From positions 1 through 20,197 of the forward strand of contig CAUCKA010000022.1 of the NCBI GenBank assembly GCA_958443265.1: DNA of 20,197 nt. Direction: 5' to 3'. A program made the position numbers and the translations under genes. This document shows, one piece after another, positions 8,619 through 15,508 of this stretch. This DNA comes from an uncultured Collinsella sp. Its GTDB lineage: Bacteria; Actinomycetota; Coriobacteriia; Coriobacteriales; Coriobacteriaceae. The notes below the pieces were generated by a model, which was not told where the DNA came from, made no database searches, and saw only the letters and a list, made by a program, of their open reading frames with translations. The stretch's first letter is position 1, and each line of letters starts with the position of its first letter.

Positions 8619-8630
8619 GCAAATACGACA

Positions 8631-8663
8631 AGCGAGATGCCTGCGACTTGCAGGCATCTCGCT
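8631..8663 (-). terminator. Hairpin terminator after guaB
   Basis: A perfect 14-bp stem, agcgagatgcctgc (8631-8644) with its reverse complement (8650-8663), has a 5-base loop. It lies 49 bp past the guaB stop codon. The minus-strand tail is UGUCGUAUUUGC, only moderately U-rich; on the plus side it is UUAUCUAAAU, so it may work in both directions. Confidence 0.7.
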
Positions 8664-8712
8664 TTATCTAAATAACGTGGTTGAGGCTCAACCTTTATGT
8701 GCAGGTCTTATC

Positions 8713-10224
8713 TTATCGATACGTTACGCTCTGTTGGGAGTCCTTGACTACGACGTCGTGAGCTCCGCCTTCGACGATCGAGGTCGAGGAGACCAGGGTC
8801 AGGCGTGCCTTTTCCTGGAGCTCGGGGATCGAGAGGGCACCGCAGTTGCACATCGTGGACTTGACCTTGTAGAGCGTGCCGCCCACGCCGTCCTTGAGGG
8901 AGCCGGCGTAGGGAACGTAGGAGTCGACGCCCTCGACGAAGCTGAGCTTCGCGGCGCCGCCCAGGTCGTAGCGCTGCCAGTTGCGGGCACGCGCAGAACC
9001 CTCGCCCCAGTACTCCTTCATGTACTGACCGTTGACGTTGACGCGCTCGGTCGGGCTCTCGTCGAAGCGGGCGAAGTAGCGGCCCAGCATCATAAAGTCG
9101 GCACCCATGGCAAGGGCGAGCGTCATGTGGTAGTCGTAGACGATGCCGCCGTCGGAGCACACGGGCACGTAGACACCGGTCTCCTCGTAGTACTCGTCAC
9201 GGGCGCGGCAGACGTCGATCAACGCGGTGGCCTGGCCACGACCGATACCCTTGGTCTCGCGGGTAATGCAGATGGAACCGCCGCCGATACCGACCTTGAT
9301 GAAGTCGGCACCGCAGTCGGCCAGGAAGCGGAAGCCCTCGGCGTCGACGACGTTACCGGCACCGACCTTGACGTCCTCACCATAGTTGGCGCGAATCCAC
9401 TCGATGGTGCGCTTCTGCCACTCGCTGAAGCCCTCGGAGGAGTCGATGCACAGAACGTCGGCACCGGCCTCGATGAGCAGAGGCACGCGCTCGGCATAGT
9501 CGCGGGTGTTGATACCGGCACCGACCATGTAGCGCTTGTCGTTATCGAGCAGCTCGTTAGGATTGGTCTTGTGGCTGTCGTAGTCCTTGCGGAAGACGAT
9601 GCCCATAAGGTGATCGTTGTCGTCGACGATAGGCAGAGCGTTGAGCTTGTTGTCCCAGATGACGTCGTTGGCAACCTTGAGGCTGATGTTCTTGTCGCCC
9701 ACGATGAGCTGCTCACGCGGGGTCATGAACTCGGAGACCTTCGTCTGGTGGTCATCGCGACTGGGGCGATAGTCACGGCTGGTGACGATGCCCAGGAGCT
9801 TGCCCTTGGGAGTGCCGTCGTCGGTAACCGGCATGGTGGAGTGGCCGGTCTTCTCCTTGAGCTCAATGACCTGCTCCATGGTCATGTCGGGGGTCAGCGT
9901 GGAATCGGACTGAACGAAGCCGGCCTTGTGATCCTTGACGGCCTTGACCATAGCGGCCTCGGACTCGGCGCTCTGGGAACCGTAAATGAAGGACAGGCCA
10001 CCCTCGGTAGCGAGCGCGACACCCATGTCGACGCCCGAGACGGACTGCATGATAGCGGAAACCATGGGGATGTTCAGGGTGATTGCCGGCTTCTCACCGC
10101 GCTTAAAGCGGGTCAGCGGCGTCTTAAGAGAGACGTTGTTGGGGATGCACTGCGAGGACGAGTAACCAGGGACCAGCAGATACTCCGAAAACGTGTGGGA
10201 CTCACCGGGAAAGAACGTAGCCAT
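8713..10224 (-). CDS. guaB: Inosine-5'-monophosphate dehydrogenase
   Basis: 503 residues. It oxidises IMP to XMP with NAD+, the committed step of GMP synthesis. The (beta/alpha)8 barrel is interrupted by two CBS domains at about 100-220. The catalytic loop GIGGGSICITRETKGIGRGQ places the nucleophile at Cys319, and the mobile-flap Arg418-Tyr419 lies in ARNWQRYDLGG. The flap segment MKEYWGEGSARAR and the C-terminus EGGAHDVVVKD are also recognisable. From memory of the family, length, numbering and motifs match the Tritrichomonas foetus-type IMPDH rather than the commoner 485-490-residue bacterial form. AAGGAG precedes the ATG at 10222-10224 by about 5 bases. Monocistronic, with a hairpin terminator. 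Confidence 0.97.
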   Translation of the reverse strand: MATFFPGESHTFSEYLLVPGYSSSQCIPNNVSLKTPLTRFKRGEKPAITLNIPMVSAIMQSVSGVDMGVALATEGGLSFIYGSQSAESEAAMVKAVKDHKAGFVQSDSTLTPDMTMEQVIELKEKTGHSTMPVTDDGTPKGKLLGIVTSRDYRPSRDDHQTKVSEFMTPREQLIVGDKNISLKVANDVIWDNKLNALPIVDDNDHLMGIVFRKDYDSHKTNPNELLDNDKRYMVGAGINTRDYAERVPLLIEAGADVLCIDSSEGFSEWQKRTIEWIRANYGEDVKVGAGNVVDAEGFRFLADCGADFIKVGIGGGSICITRETKGIGRGQATALIDVCRARDEYYEETGVYVPVCSDGGIVYDYHMTLALAMGADFMMLGRYFARFDESPTERVNVNGQYMKEYWGEGSARARNWQRYDLGGAAKLSFVEGVDSYVPYAGSLKDGVGGTLYKVKSTMCNCGALSIPELQEKARLTLVSSTSIVEGGAHDVVVKDSQQSVTYR

Positions 10225-10324
10225 GTTTCTCCTTTTTCCATGCGACCGGTCGGCTGCAGGCCTCGTAGGACCCAGCCCAACCTTGGGCGCCCAATACTGG
10301 GGAAGTATCTTAACGCACTTTGAC

Positions 10325-10333
10325 TGCTACAAT
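10325..10333 (+). promoter_or_regulatory. Extended -10 promoter for the ModE-like gene
   Basis: TGCTACAAT gives an extended -10 (TG at 10325-10326, TACAAT at 10328-10333). The -35 region (GTATCT at 17 bp) is poor. The predicted leader of about 80 nt contains a nested hairpin (ggg...ccc around acgca/tgcgt, about 10358-10384). The guaB promoter should lie in the same divergent gap but is not clear. Confidence 0.4.
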
Positions 10334-10417
10334 GCATGATTTAAGAAGAGCACACGAGGGCTTGACGCAGGCTTTGCGTTTGCCCAGCAAACACTTTAGC
10401 GGGGAGACGTGGAGCGT

Positions 10418-10762
10418 ATGAAGTACAAGACGACGGCAAAGTTGGTCATTCAAGCGTGCGACAAGGATCTGCCGGGCGTCTTCGGCCACGGCTGTGTCTT
10501 GCTGCTGCAAGGTATCGCCCGCGAGCACTCGCTCAACCGCGCCGCCAAGAGCATGGGCATGGCCTATTCCAAAGCGTGGCGTATTGTAAACGAGGCCGAA
10601 GGACAGCTGGACTGCAAGCTCATCGAGCGCGACGGCGCCCGCGGATCCACGCTCACGCCGGCCGGCGAGCGAGCCATAGCGGTCTACGAGGAGCTGCAGG
10701 CCGACATCAACCAGGTCATCGCCACTAAAGCCGACGCCCTCATCGCCAGCATCAAAGAGTAG
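10418..10762 (+). CDS. ModE-like winged helix-turn-helix regulator (N-terminal DNA-binding domain only)
   Basis: 114 residues. The protein is essentially one LysR/ModE-type winged helix: LLLQGIAREHSLNRAAKSMG is helix 2 and the turn, MAYSKAWRIVNEAEGQL the recognition helix, and RGSTLTPAGERAI the wing. It matches the DNA-binding half of ModE, the molybdate-responsive regulator. There is no TOBE/molybdate-binding domain, so what it senses cannot be inferred and no molybdate transport genes are near. A GTG at 10409 is possible, but it lies only 2 bases after GGGGAG; the ATG at 10418 is preferred. The only plus-strand gene here. Its stop codon is inside the inverted repeat at 10758-10867. Confidence 0.85.
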   Translation: MKYKTTAKLVIQACDKDLPGVFGHGCVLLLQGIAREHSLNRAAKSMGMAYSKAWRIVNEAEGQLDCKLIERDGARGSTLTPAGERAIAVYEELQADINQVIATKADALIASIKE

Positions 10763-10867
10763 CCAATTTGGGACGGGGCTTTTTTAGCTACCCATCCAGA
10801 GCATTCTTGACTCATAGCCAAAATTGACATTGGGTAGCTAAAAAAGCCCCGTCCCAAATTGGCTACT
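10758..10867. repeat. 37-bp perfect inverted repeat between convergent genes (bidirectional terminator or MITE-like element)
   Basis: The arms 10758-10794 and 10831-10867 are exact reverse complements (37 of 37) separated by 36 bases. Each arm contains a gggacggggc-TTTTTT block, so read from either side a GC segment runs into six T. The spacer carries a third, imperfect copy of the motif tagccaa (10816-10822). The stop codons of both convergent genes lie inside the arms. Bidirectional termination is the simple reading. The arm length, far beyond what termination needs, suggests a mobile or dispersed palindromic element. Confidence 0.85.
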
Positions 10868-11855
10868 TGCGGAGGGCATTGTCTAGGGTGGCGGCCACGA
10901 TCAAGGGGTCGTCGGTGCCGGCGAAGAGGCGAATGGTGCTCCCCTGCTTACCGCGTGGGGCCGAAAGGCGCGTCGTTGCGCCGCCGGCGGGCGATGTACG
11001 AAACTCCCTCGGCAAAGCATCGAACAGGTCATCCGCACTACGCTCGATAAGGTCAAATTCAACTGCCGGGCCAAAGCCGTGCTCGAGGATTCCCGTTGCA
11101 ACCGCATAGTCGGGATGCGAGTTCAGTCCGGGATAGCGAACGTTGCGCACCATCTCGTTGGCGGCCAAATACTCGGCCAACGCACGGGCGCGATCGAAGT
11201 GCGCCTGCATGCGGGCATCGAGCGAGGAAAGCCCGCGCTCCAGCACGTGGGCCTCTTCGGTAGAAAGGTCGAGTGCCAAAGCACCGCAGCCCGCAAACGA
11301 CGTATGCGCGCACTCGGCAGCGGCATCCACACGATGGCGCTTGAGCTGCGAGCGCGCCACCGAAGCAGCAACGAGCTTGCGCGGAGCCTTACCTGCGCAA
11401 ACACGGTCGAGCGCCTCAAGCGACAGGACGGCACCCAAGCGCAGCAAATCGCAGCCAAAAGCCGACGCCACGGTGTTGTCCACAACCAGCAGCGCATGAG
11501 CCTCACGAGCCGCGCGACCTAACGCACGAAGATCGGAGACGCGCAGACCAAACCCGCCGATGGAGTTGACGAACCACCACAGGTGCGGCCCCTCGGCATC
11601 AAACGAAGCATCAAAGCCCTCGGACGCAGCAGCAAACGCCGCAACCGACGGCTCGCCCACCATAGCCACGTCGCAGGCATCAAAGCCGCGCGCAAACGCA
11701 TCGGCAAAGTCATCGGCAAACGCAACCAGGCGGTCACCGGGGCGCACAATCCCCAATTGCGACAACGCTGCTGGCACATGCGAGGCCGCGAGCAACCGCG
11801 CTTCACGCGCGCCGGTCCTCAAAGCCCAGGCCTCTTCTAGCTGCTGTACGCCCAT
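10863..11855 (-). CDS. Cys/Met-metabolism PLP-family (cystathionine gamma-synthase-like) protein lacking the catalytic lysine
   Basis: 330 residues; relatives are about 380-400. The fold signature is clear: VRPGDRLVA (38-45), LLVVDNTVASAF (122-133), VRYPGLNSHPDYAVA and a C-terminal IRLFAGTDDP segment. Asp126 matches the residue that binds the PLP ring nitrogen. In family members the Schiff-base lysine is 25 residues after that Asp, in an S-x-T-K motif. Here, without gaps and with LGA conserved in between, the position is Arg151 (sequence SLEALDR). The N-terminus is short and the usual YGGT loop is absent. The frame is open to 11915, but that start lies inside a terminator; the ATG at 11853-11855 has AAGGGA 9 bases upstream. 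Likely a pseudoenzyme or a divergent activity; not assignable to metB or metC. Confidence 0.8.
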   Translation of the reverse strand: MGVQQLEEAWALRTGAREARLLAASHVPAALSQLGIVRPGDRLVAFADDFADAFARGFDACDVAMVGEPSVAAFAAASEGFDASFDAEGPHLWWFVNSIGGFGLRVSDLRALGRAAREAHALLVVDNTVASAFGCDLLRLGAVLSLEALDRVCAGKAPRKLVAASVARSQLKRHRVDAAAECAHTSFAGCGALALDLSTEEAHVLERGLSSLDARMQAHFDRARALAEYLAANEMVRNVRYPGLNSHPDYAVATGILEHGFGPAVEFDLIERSADDLFDALPREFRTSPAGGATTRLSAPRGKQGSTIRLFAGTDDPLIVAATLDNALRK

Positions 11856-11867
11856 GCGGTACCGTCC

Positions 11868-11912
11868 CTTCAAAACAAAAACCCACGATGCGGGTGTTCC
11901 CCGCATCGTGGG
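11868..11912 (-). terminator. Intrinsic terminator after the LacI-family gene
   Basis: A perfect 13-bp stem, cccacgatgcggg (11882-11894) with its complement (11900-11912), has a 5-base loop and is followed on the minus strand by TTTTTGTTTTG. It is the cleanest intrinsic terminator in the window. It lies 71 bp past the LacI-family stop and 12 bp before the PLP-family start, so it may also attenuate that gene. Confidence 0.92.
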
Positions 11913-11983
11913 CAACGGCTGCAGTATAGCGCCGATAGGCGACTGAACGCCTAAATGTTGAGCGCGCGGTAGATCACGTAAGC

Positions 11984-12964
11984 CTAGACATTCATCAGCT
12001 GATGGCCGAGCTTGAGCGTCTTTAAACCGCTCTCCCCCTCCACGCCATCGAGCGTATTGAGCAACATATTAGTCGCCTCGACGCCGCTGGTCAGGTAGCC
12101 GTAATGCACGGTGGGAATGCCGCCCGTCAGCGCGCGCAAAAATGCGTTGTCGCCAAAACCGCTCACGCGACGCACACCCTCGCCCATGCCGCGAACCTCG
12201 TCAAGAGCGCGCAGGGCGCCGGCCGCCATAGTATCGGTCGCGCAAGCGATAAACGAAACATCGGGATCGACGGAGAGCAGTTCGCGTGCAGCGCGATAGC
12301 CCGAGTCGAGCGTAAAGGACCCCTGGCAAATCAGGCTCGGATCAAGTGCCACGCCCGCGGCGCGCAAGCCGGCCTCAAAACCACGACAACGGTCATAACC
12401 GGCGGCACGGTCTTCCTCGGTAACTCCGATGTAGGCGATCTTGCCCTCAGCACGCTTCGCGAGTGCCTGACCCAGCTCGAAAGCGGCCTCGTAATCGTCG
12501 TGATAGACGCACGCCGCGCCCTCGACATGTTGGCCGATCAACACAATGGGCACACGGCACGACTCAATCGCCCGGCGATGCTCGCCGGTAATCATAGTTG
12601 CCACCAGCACAATGCCATCGACCGGATGGTTTTGGAATAAACCGAGGTATTCGAGCTCGCGATCGGGGACGTTATCGGTATTGGCAAGAAGCATCTGGTA
12701 GCCGCGGCGGCCAAGCACCTGCCCGATGCCCGCCGTAATGCGGCTCACCGACTCGGAATTAATCTTAGGCACGATGACGCCGATGAGCTTGGTGGAACCG
12801 GTTCGCAGCGCGCGAGCCTGGCTGGATCGCACGTATCCGGTCAGCTCAATCGCCTGCTTAATGCGCTCGGCCTTGTCCGCCGAGATATACCCACCATTGA
12901 GGTAGCGCGAGACGGCGGCGCTCGAAACGCCCGCCAGCTCGGCCACATCTTTCATCTTTACCAC
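11984..12964 (-). CDS. LacI/GalR-family transcriptional regulator
   Basis: 326 residues, a normal family length. The N-terminal helix-turn-helix is KDVAELAGVSSAAVSRYLNG with hinge helix residues after GYVRSSQARAL. The periplasmic-binding-protein-like effector domain begins at STKLIGVIVPKINSES and ends near LKTLKLGHQLM; segments such as CATDTMAAGALRALDEV are typical. The effector (probably a sugar) cannot be read from sequence and no transport or hydrolase gene is adjacent. An upstream ATG at 12997 would put the operator-like palindrome inside the coding sequence. The GTG at 12962-12964 with AGGGG 5 bases upstream gives the usual MVKMKDVAELAG start and is chosen. Confidence 0.93.
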   Translation of the reverse strand: MVKMKDVAELAGVSSAAVSRYLNGGYISADKAERIKQAIELTGYVRSSQARALRTGSTKLIGVIVPKINSESVSRITAGIGQVLGRRGYQMLLANTDNVPDRELEYLGLFQNHPVDGIVLVATMITGEHRRAIESCRVPIVLIGQHVEGAACVYHDDYEAAFELGQALAKRAEGKIAYIGVTEEDRAAGYDRCRGFEAGLRAAGVALDPSLICQGSFTLDSGYRAARELLSVDPDVSFIACATDTMAAGALRALDEVRGMGEGVRRVSGFGDNAFLRALTGGIPTVHYGYLTSGVEATNMLLNTLDGVEGESGLKTLKLGHQLMNV

Positions 12965-12979
12965 GAGCACCCCTGTCGT

Positions 12980-13001
12980 TGAAATCGCTTTCACCATGAT
13001 A
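12980..13001 (-). promoter_or_regulatory. LacI-type operator with adjoining -10 element
   Basis: The 14-bp TGAAAGCGATTTCA (12980-12993, minus strand) fits the TGAAAnCGnTTTCA half-symmetric pattern bound by LacI/GalR proteins and is close to a CcpA cre box. A TATCAT -10-like hexamer lies just upstream (12996-13001). Placement over the likely transcription start suggests autorepression by the gene at 11984-12964. Confidence 0.65.
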
Positions 13002-13095
13002 CCCGTGCGGAGCTACATGCGTGTCGCAAGACGGGACGTCACGGTCAATTTAGCTGTCGCAGCACGGGCATCGCAGGGCTTCAACTAGAAACTTC

Positions 13096-13135
13096 GAAAT
13101 ATAAATGCCGAATCAGTCAGACTACCGATTCGGCA
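13096..13135 (-). terminator. Terminator of the toxin-antitoxin-chaperone operon
   Basis: Arms tgccgaatc (13106-13114) and gattcggca (13127-13135) form a 9-bp stem with a 12-base loop, followed on the minus strand by TTTATATTTC. It lies 51 bp past the last gene of the operon. The rest of the 221-bp gap to the LacI-family gene shows only that gene's operator and -10. Confidence 0.7.
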
Positions 13136-13185
13136 CCCCGTTACATTTGCACACAGCGGCAGGCAAAATCCAACTCGAGAACAAC

Positions 13186-13635
13186 TTACTCACTTTGGAA
13201 AGATGCATCGCTGTCCGCTGCCAATTCCGAAGGAAGAATTGCCGGCAGCGTCAAAGCCCCCATGGGCGAAAGTCCAGTAACGACCATCAGATAGCTCTTA
13301 GCGTGACCATACGCCATGGAAATCGCATTAGAGAGAAGATAACGGCGCGCTTCATCGTCTGAAATGTCGAACGGCATTTTTGTTGACACCGAAATAGCAA
13401 CCGTCACATCAGCGCGCATTTTTTCCTTTGCATCGTCCCTATCAATCAGACTGCCACACACATACAGCTTTAAGTCTGCACGCTCGCCCGCCTTGTTCCT
13501 CAATAGATGGACGTCCTGATAGCTAACGTCAACTTTTAAATCCATATTCTGGGAGGGCTCATTCTCGATATGAAAAGTTGAGTCGACAACAAACAAATGA
13601 ACAACCTGAATAGGCGCAATGAAATCCTTGCTCAT
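13186..13635 (-). CDS. SecB-like chaperone of a toxin-antitoxin-chaperone (TAC) operon
   Basis: 149 residues. The pattern of beta-strands followed by a C-terminal helix and a proline-rich end matches the SecB fold: VDVSYQDVHLL and ADVTVAISVS are strands, then DISDDEARRYLLSNAISMAY (a long helix), YLMVVTGLSPMGALTLPAILP. The last part resembles the SecB ending in which a TxxG segment precedes a pair of prolines. In known TAC systems (for example HigB1-HigA1-Rv1957 of M. tuberculosis) such a chaperone protects the antitoxin by binding its C-terminal tail. The start codon overlaps the antitoxin stop (ATGA), with GGGAGG 9 bases upstream. Sequence identity to SecB is low, so context carries part of the call. 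Confidence 0.65.
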   Translation of the reverse strand: MSKDFIAPIQVVHLFVVDSTFHIENEPSQNMDLKVDVSYQDVHLLRNKAGERADLKLYVCGSLIDRDDAKEKMRADVTVAISVSTKMPFDISDDEARRYLLSNAISMAYGHAKSYLMVVTGLSPMGALTLPAILPSELAADSDASFQSE

Positions 13636-14024
13636 GCAGCCAAACCTCCCGGAATCATCTCAAAGTTCAATCGTTTCGCCGAGCAGTCGCTGTTAAATGA
13701 AGACCATTGTTCTCGGACAGAATTATTAGACGAAGAAAACGGCGCCTCATTCGAATAACTGGAAATGACCTGAGGAATGATTTTGATACCCAACGCAAGC
13801 TCAAACTTTGCGATTGTTTTCAGCGTCATGTTGGGCTGAGAATTCAACAATTTCGAAAGCGACTGAAGACTCACGCCCATACGCTTTGCCAGCTCACTTT
13901 TACTCAAGCCCGAGCGCTGCATCTCGCGATGAACAATAAACTCAATATCTAGTGCGTGCTCATAGGCACGGGTTTCGCTCGTTTCCGTTTGCGCGTAAAA
14001 GTCTGATAAATCGACCTTAACCAT
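13632..14024 (-). CDS. Xre-family (HigA-like) antitoxin with a C-terminal tail
   Basis: 130 residues. A cro/C1-type helix-turn-helix occupies about 37-82 (SKSELAKRMGVSLQSLSKLL, then PNMTLKTIAKFELALGIKI). Residues 85-130 form an extra Ser/Asn-rich tail with scattered aromatics (Trp107, Phe110, Phe121) and a hydrophobic end. In TAC systems a tail of this size, the chaperone addiction region, makes the antitoxin dependent on the SecB-like partner; that role is inferred. The ATG at 14022-14024 has GGAG 6 bases upstream, 39 bp after the toxin gene. The order toxin then antitoxin is the HigBA order, the reverse of most TA pairs. Confidence 0.85.
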   Translation of the reverse strand: MVKVDLSDFYAQTETSETRAYEHALDIEFIVHREMQRSGLSKSELAKRMGVSLQSLSKLLNSQPNMTLKTIAKFELALGIKIIPQVISSYSNEAPFSSSNNSVREQWSSFNSDCSAKRLNFEMIPGGLAA

Positions 14025-14063
14025 TACAAGTCTCCGTTTCGTAAGCGGGCAAAAAAGCCGACG

Positions 14064-14471
14064 CTATGACTCCAAAAGCTGCTTTGCTATCGGGGCCAAC
14101 TGTTTTGCGCGTTTAATTTCTTTGGAAATATTTCCCGAGCCTTGATGGCCCTTAAACCAAAAAAGCAAAACAATCTTGTCCACGCCTTGGCAAATCGCGT
14201 AGACCATTTCTCGATTAACCCCATCAAAACCCTTGAGTTCGTATAGTCCAATCTTAGGCTCGATACATCGAAGCTTTGACGTTCCAGTGACATCCTTTAG
14301 CCCGTAATCATAGATTTTTGAAATCTGATTGATCATTTTACGGGCGGTAAACTTCGTTTTAGGATCAGACATCATCTTCTGAAATTGAGAGTTCTCAGGA
14401 GAGGTGGTTAGTTCCCAAAAAGGTCGTCCCTCGGGATCAGCATATTCGACAAGTTCATAGTCACTAACCAA
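14064..14471 (-). CDS. RelE/HigB-like toxin (phage Gp49-like family)
   Basis: 135 residues. The C-terminal half has the RelE/HigB core: IGLYELKGF, then MVYAICQGVDKIVLLFWFKGH, then KEIKRAKQLAPIA. Family members are ribosome-dependent mRNA endonucleases. The start is probably TTG at 14469-14471: GGAGG (14481-14485) lies about 9 bases upstream and there is no better ATG near it. It is the first gene of the operon, preceded by its own promoter and palindrome. Catalytic residues vary in this family and I do not assign them. Confidence 0.8.
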   Translation of the reverse strand: MVSDYELVEYADPEGRPFWELTTSPENSQFQKMMSDPKTKFTARKMINQISKIYDYGLKDVTGTSKLRCIEPKIGLYELKGFDGVNREMVYAICQGVDKIVLLFWFKGHQGSGNISKEIKRAKQLAPIAKQLLES

Positions 14472-14510
14472 AGGCCACCCCCTCCGCCTCAGATAAAACC
14501 AAATGTGGTT

Positions 14511-14540
14511 AACTTATAGGTTAAGTTTAGTCAAATTCAA
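14511..14540 (-). promoter_or_regulatory. Promoter and operator-like palindrome of the toxin operon
   Basis: The minus strand has -35 TTGAAT (14535-14540) and -10 TATAAG (14513-14518) with a 16-bp spacer. Inverted arms aactta (14511-14516) and taagtt (14522-14527) overlap the -10. GGTTAA occurs twice as a direct repeat (plus strand, 14508-14513 and 14519-14524). Autorepression by the Xre antitoxin is the likely use. Confidence 0.55.
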
Positions 14541-14587
14541 ATACAGGGCAAGCCCCAAGCCGAGTTCAAGCAATCTGCATTATTAGC

Positions 14588-15474
14588 TCAGAAAAATGTG
14601 GGAAAGAAGCGGCAGAAACTACATTGGCAAATAAGGCCCCCGCGAAGTGCCCGAACTTTTATGGTGACCAACAAAATACCTAGGAAGACGAGGGCAAGGC
14701 ACGCAACCGCCCAATCACCGTGGCCGGTCTTAGGGAGCGCGGCGGCTTGCGTTGTTGCGGGCTTGGTCTTTTTGGTGGTCTTGGTCGCAGGCGTCTTGAT
14801 AGACGCGGGCGCGGGCTTGGCGTCCGACTTGGGCGACGAATCAGGCGTGGGGGGCGGGTTTTCACTGGGCTTGGTCTCATCACCGGGCTTTTCTTCGCTA
14901 CCGGGCTTTGTATCCCCCGCGGGATTGCCACCGGTGGGCTCATCGATACCGGGCTGGGTCTTCCCCGCCGGCGGCTGGGCGCCTGTGGGTTCAATTACCA
15001 CATGCTGAGCAACGACCCCACTGACGTCAATCACGCTGGAGCTACCAAAGGCCCCGCCCGTCGGCGACACAAACAGTGCAGACGTAAGCGAGCCGCTCTT
15101 GCAGGCAACGCCCGCGCTGGCGCCGGTCGCATCCACCCAATGGGCATCCACGACAAACCGGCCATCGGAGGCGTACACGCCAAAGAAGCGGCAGTCCTCG
15201 CCCGATCCGCCGCTAGCAGCAACAACGCGTGCGCCGCCCAGCCGGGGCCCGAGACACCCGGCTCGTCGTAGGTCTGCCCCGCGATGGTAAGGCCATCCGC
15301 ACCCACAGCATAAGAAGGCCCGCCCAGCAAAACGCATAGGCAGGCCAGGCGAGTCTCGAAGAAGCGCGAGACGGCCTCATGCTGGAGCTGCCGCATCACG
15401 TATAGCCAACGAAGCGTGGGCGGGACGCCACCAATGGGCAACGTCCCGCCCGCTCTGCGCAATCTCATGCGCAT
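14588..15474 (-). pseudogene. LPxTG-anchored surface protein broken by a one-base frameshift
   Basis: The 3' part (to about 15237) encodes an extracellular segment (EDCRFFGVYASDGRF onward), a Pro/Thr/Lys/Glu-rich wall-spanning stretch, the sortase motif LPKTG, a hydrophobic helix (WAVACLALVFLGILLVTI) and a basic end. The 5' part, in another frame, reads through LACLCVLLGGPSYAVGADG (possible signal peptide) to YDEPGVSGPGW and then turns nonsensical. Restoring one G in the short G run at 15237-15239 joins the frames as GPGWGGARVVAASG. Hence a recent frameshift or a sequence error. The original start is unclear: ATGs at 15396 and 15474 lack a ribosome site, and an ATG at 15496 opens a 39-codon frame in the register of the 3' part. 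GC-rich, unlike its AT-richer neighbours. Confidence 0.75.
15418..15451. repeat. 10-bp inverted repeat near the 5' end of the surface-protein pseudogene
   Basis: Arms gggcgggacg (15418-15427) and cgtcccgccc (15442-15451) are perfect complements around a 14-base loop. No T-run follows on either strand. It lies at the junction between the GC-rich pseudogene and the AT-richer Abi gene and may be a leftover terminator or a recombination scar. Confidence 0.5.
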
Positions 15475-15508
15475 CCAACTTGTAGAGTAAATTCATCGCA
15501 CGCGTCGA

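Noticed and set aside
8454..8630. T-box riboswitch before leuS
   Set aside because: No AGGGUGGnACCGCG-like T-box sequence and no matching antiterminator.
10268..10310. Small inverted repeat gcccaa/ttgggc upstream of guaB as a purine riboswitch
   Set aside because: Only a 6-bp stem; no conserved purine-aptamer core seen.
8677..10323. 548-codon open frame on the plus strand opposite guaB
   Set aside because: Same antisense artefact; guaB is unambiguous by active-site motifs.
11856..11915. 20-codon N-terminal extension of the PLP-family protein
   Set aside because: It would start inside an intrinsic terminator stem; the downstream ATG has a ribosome site.
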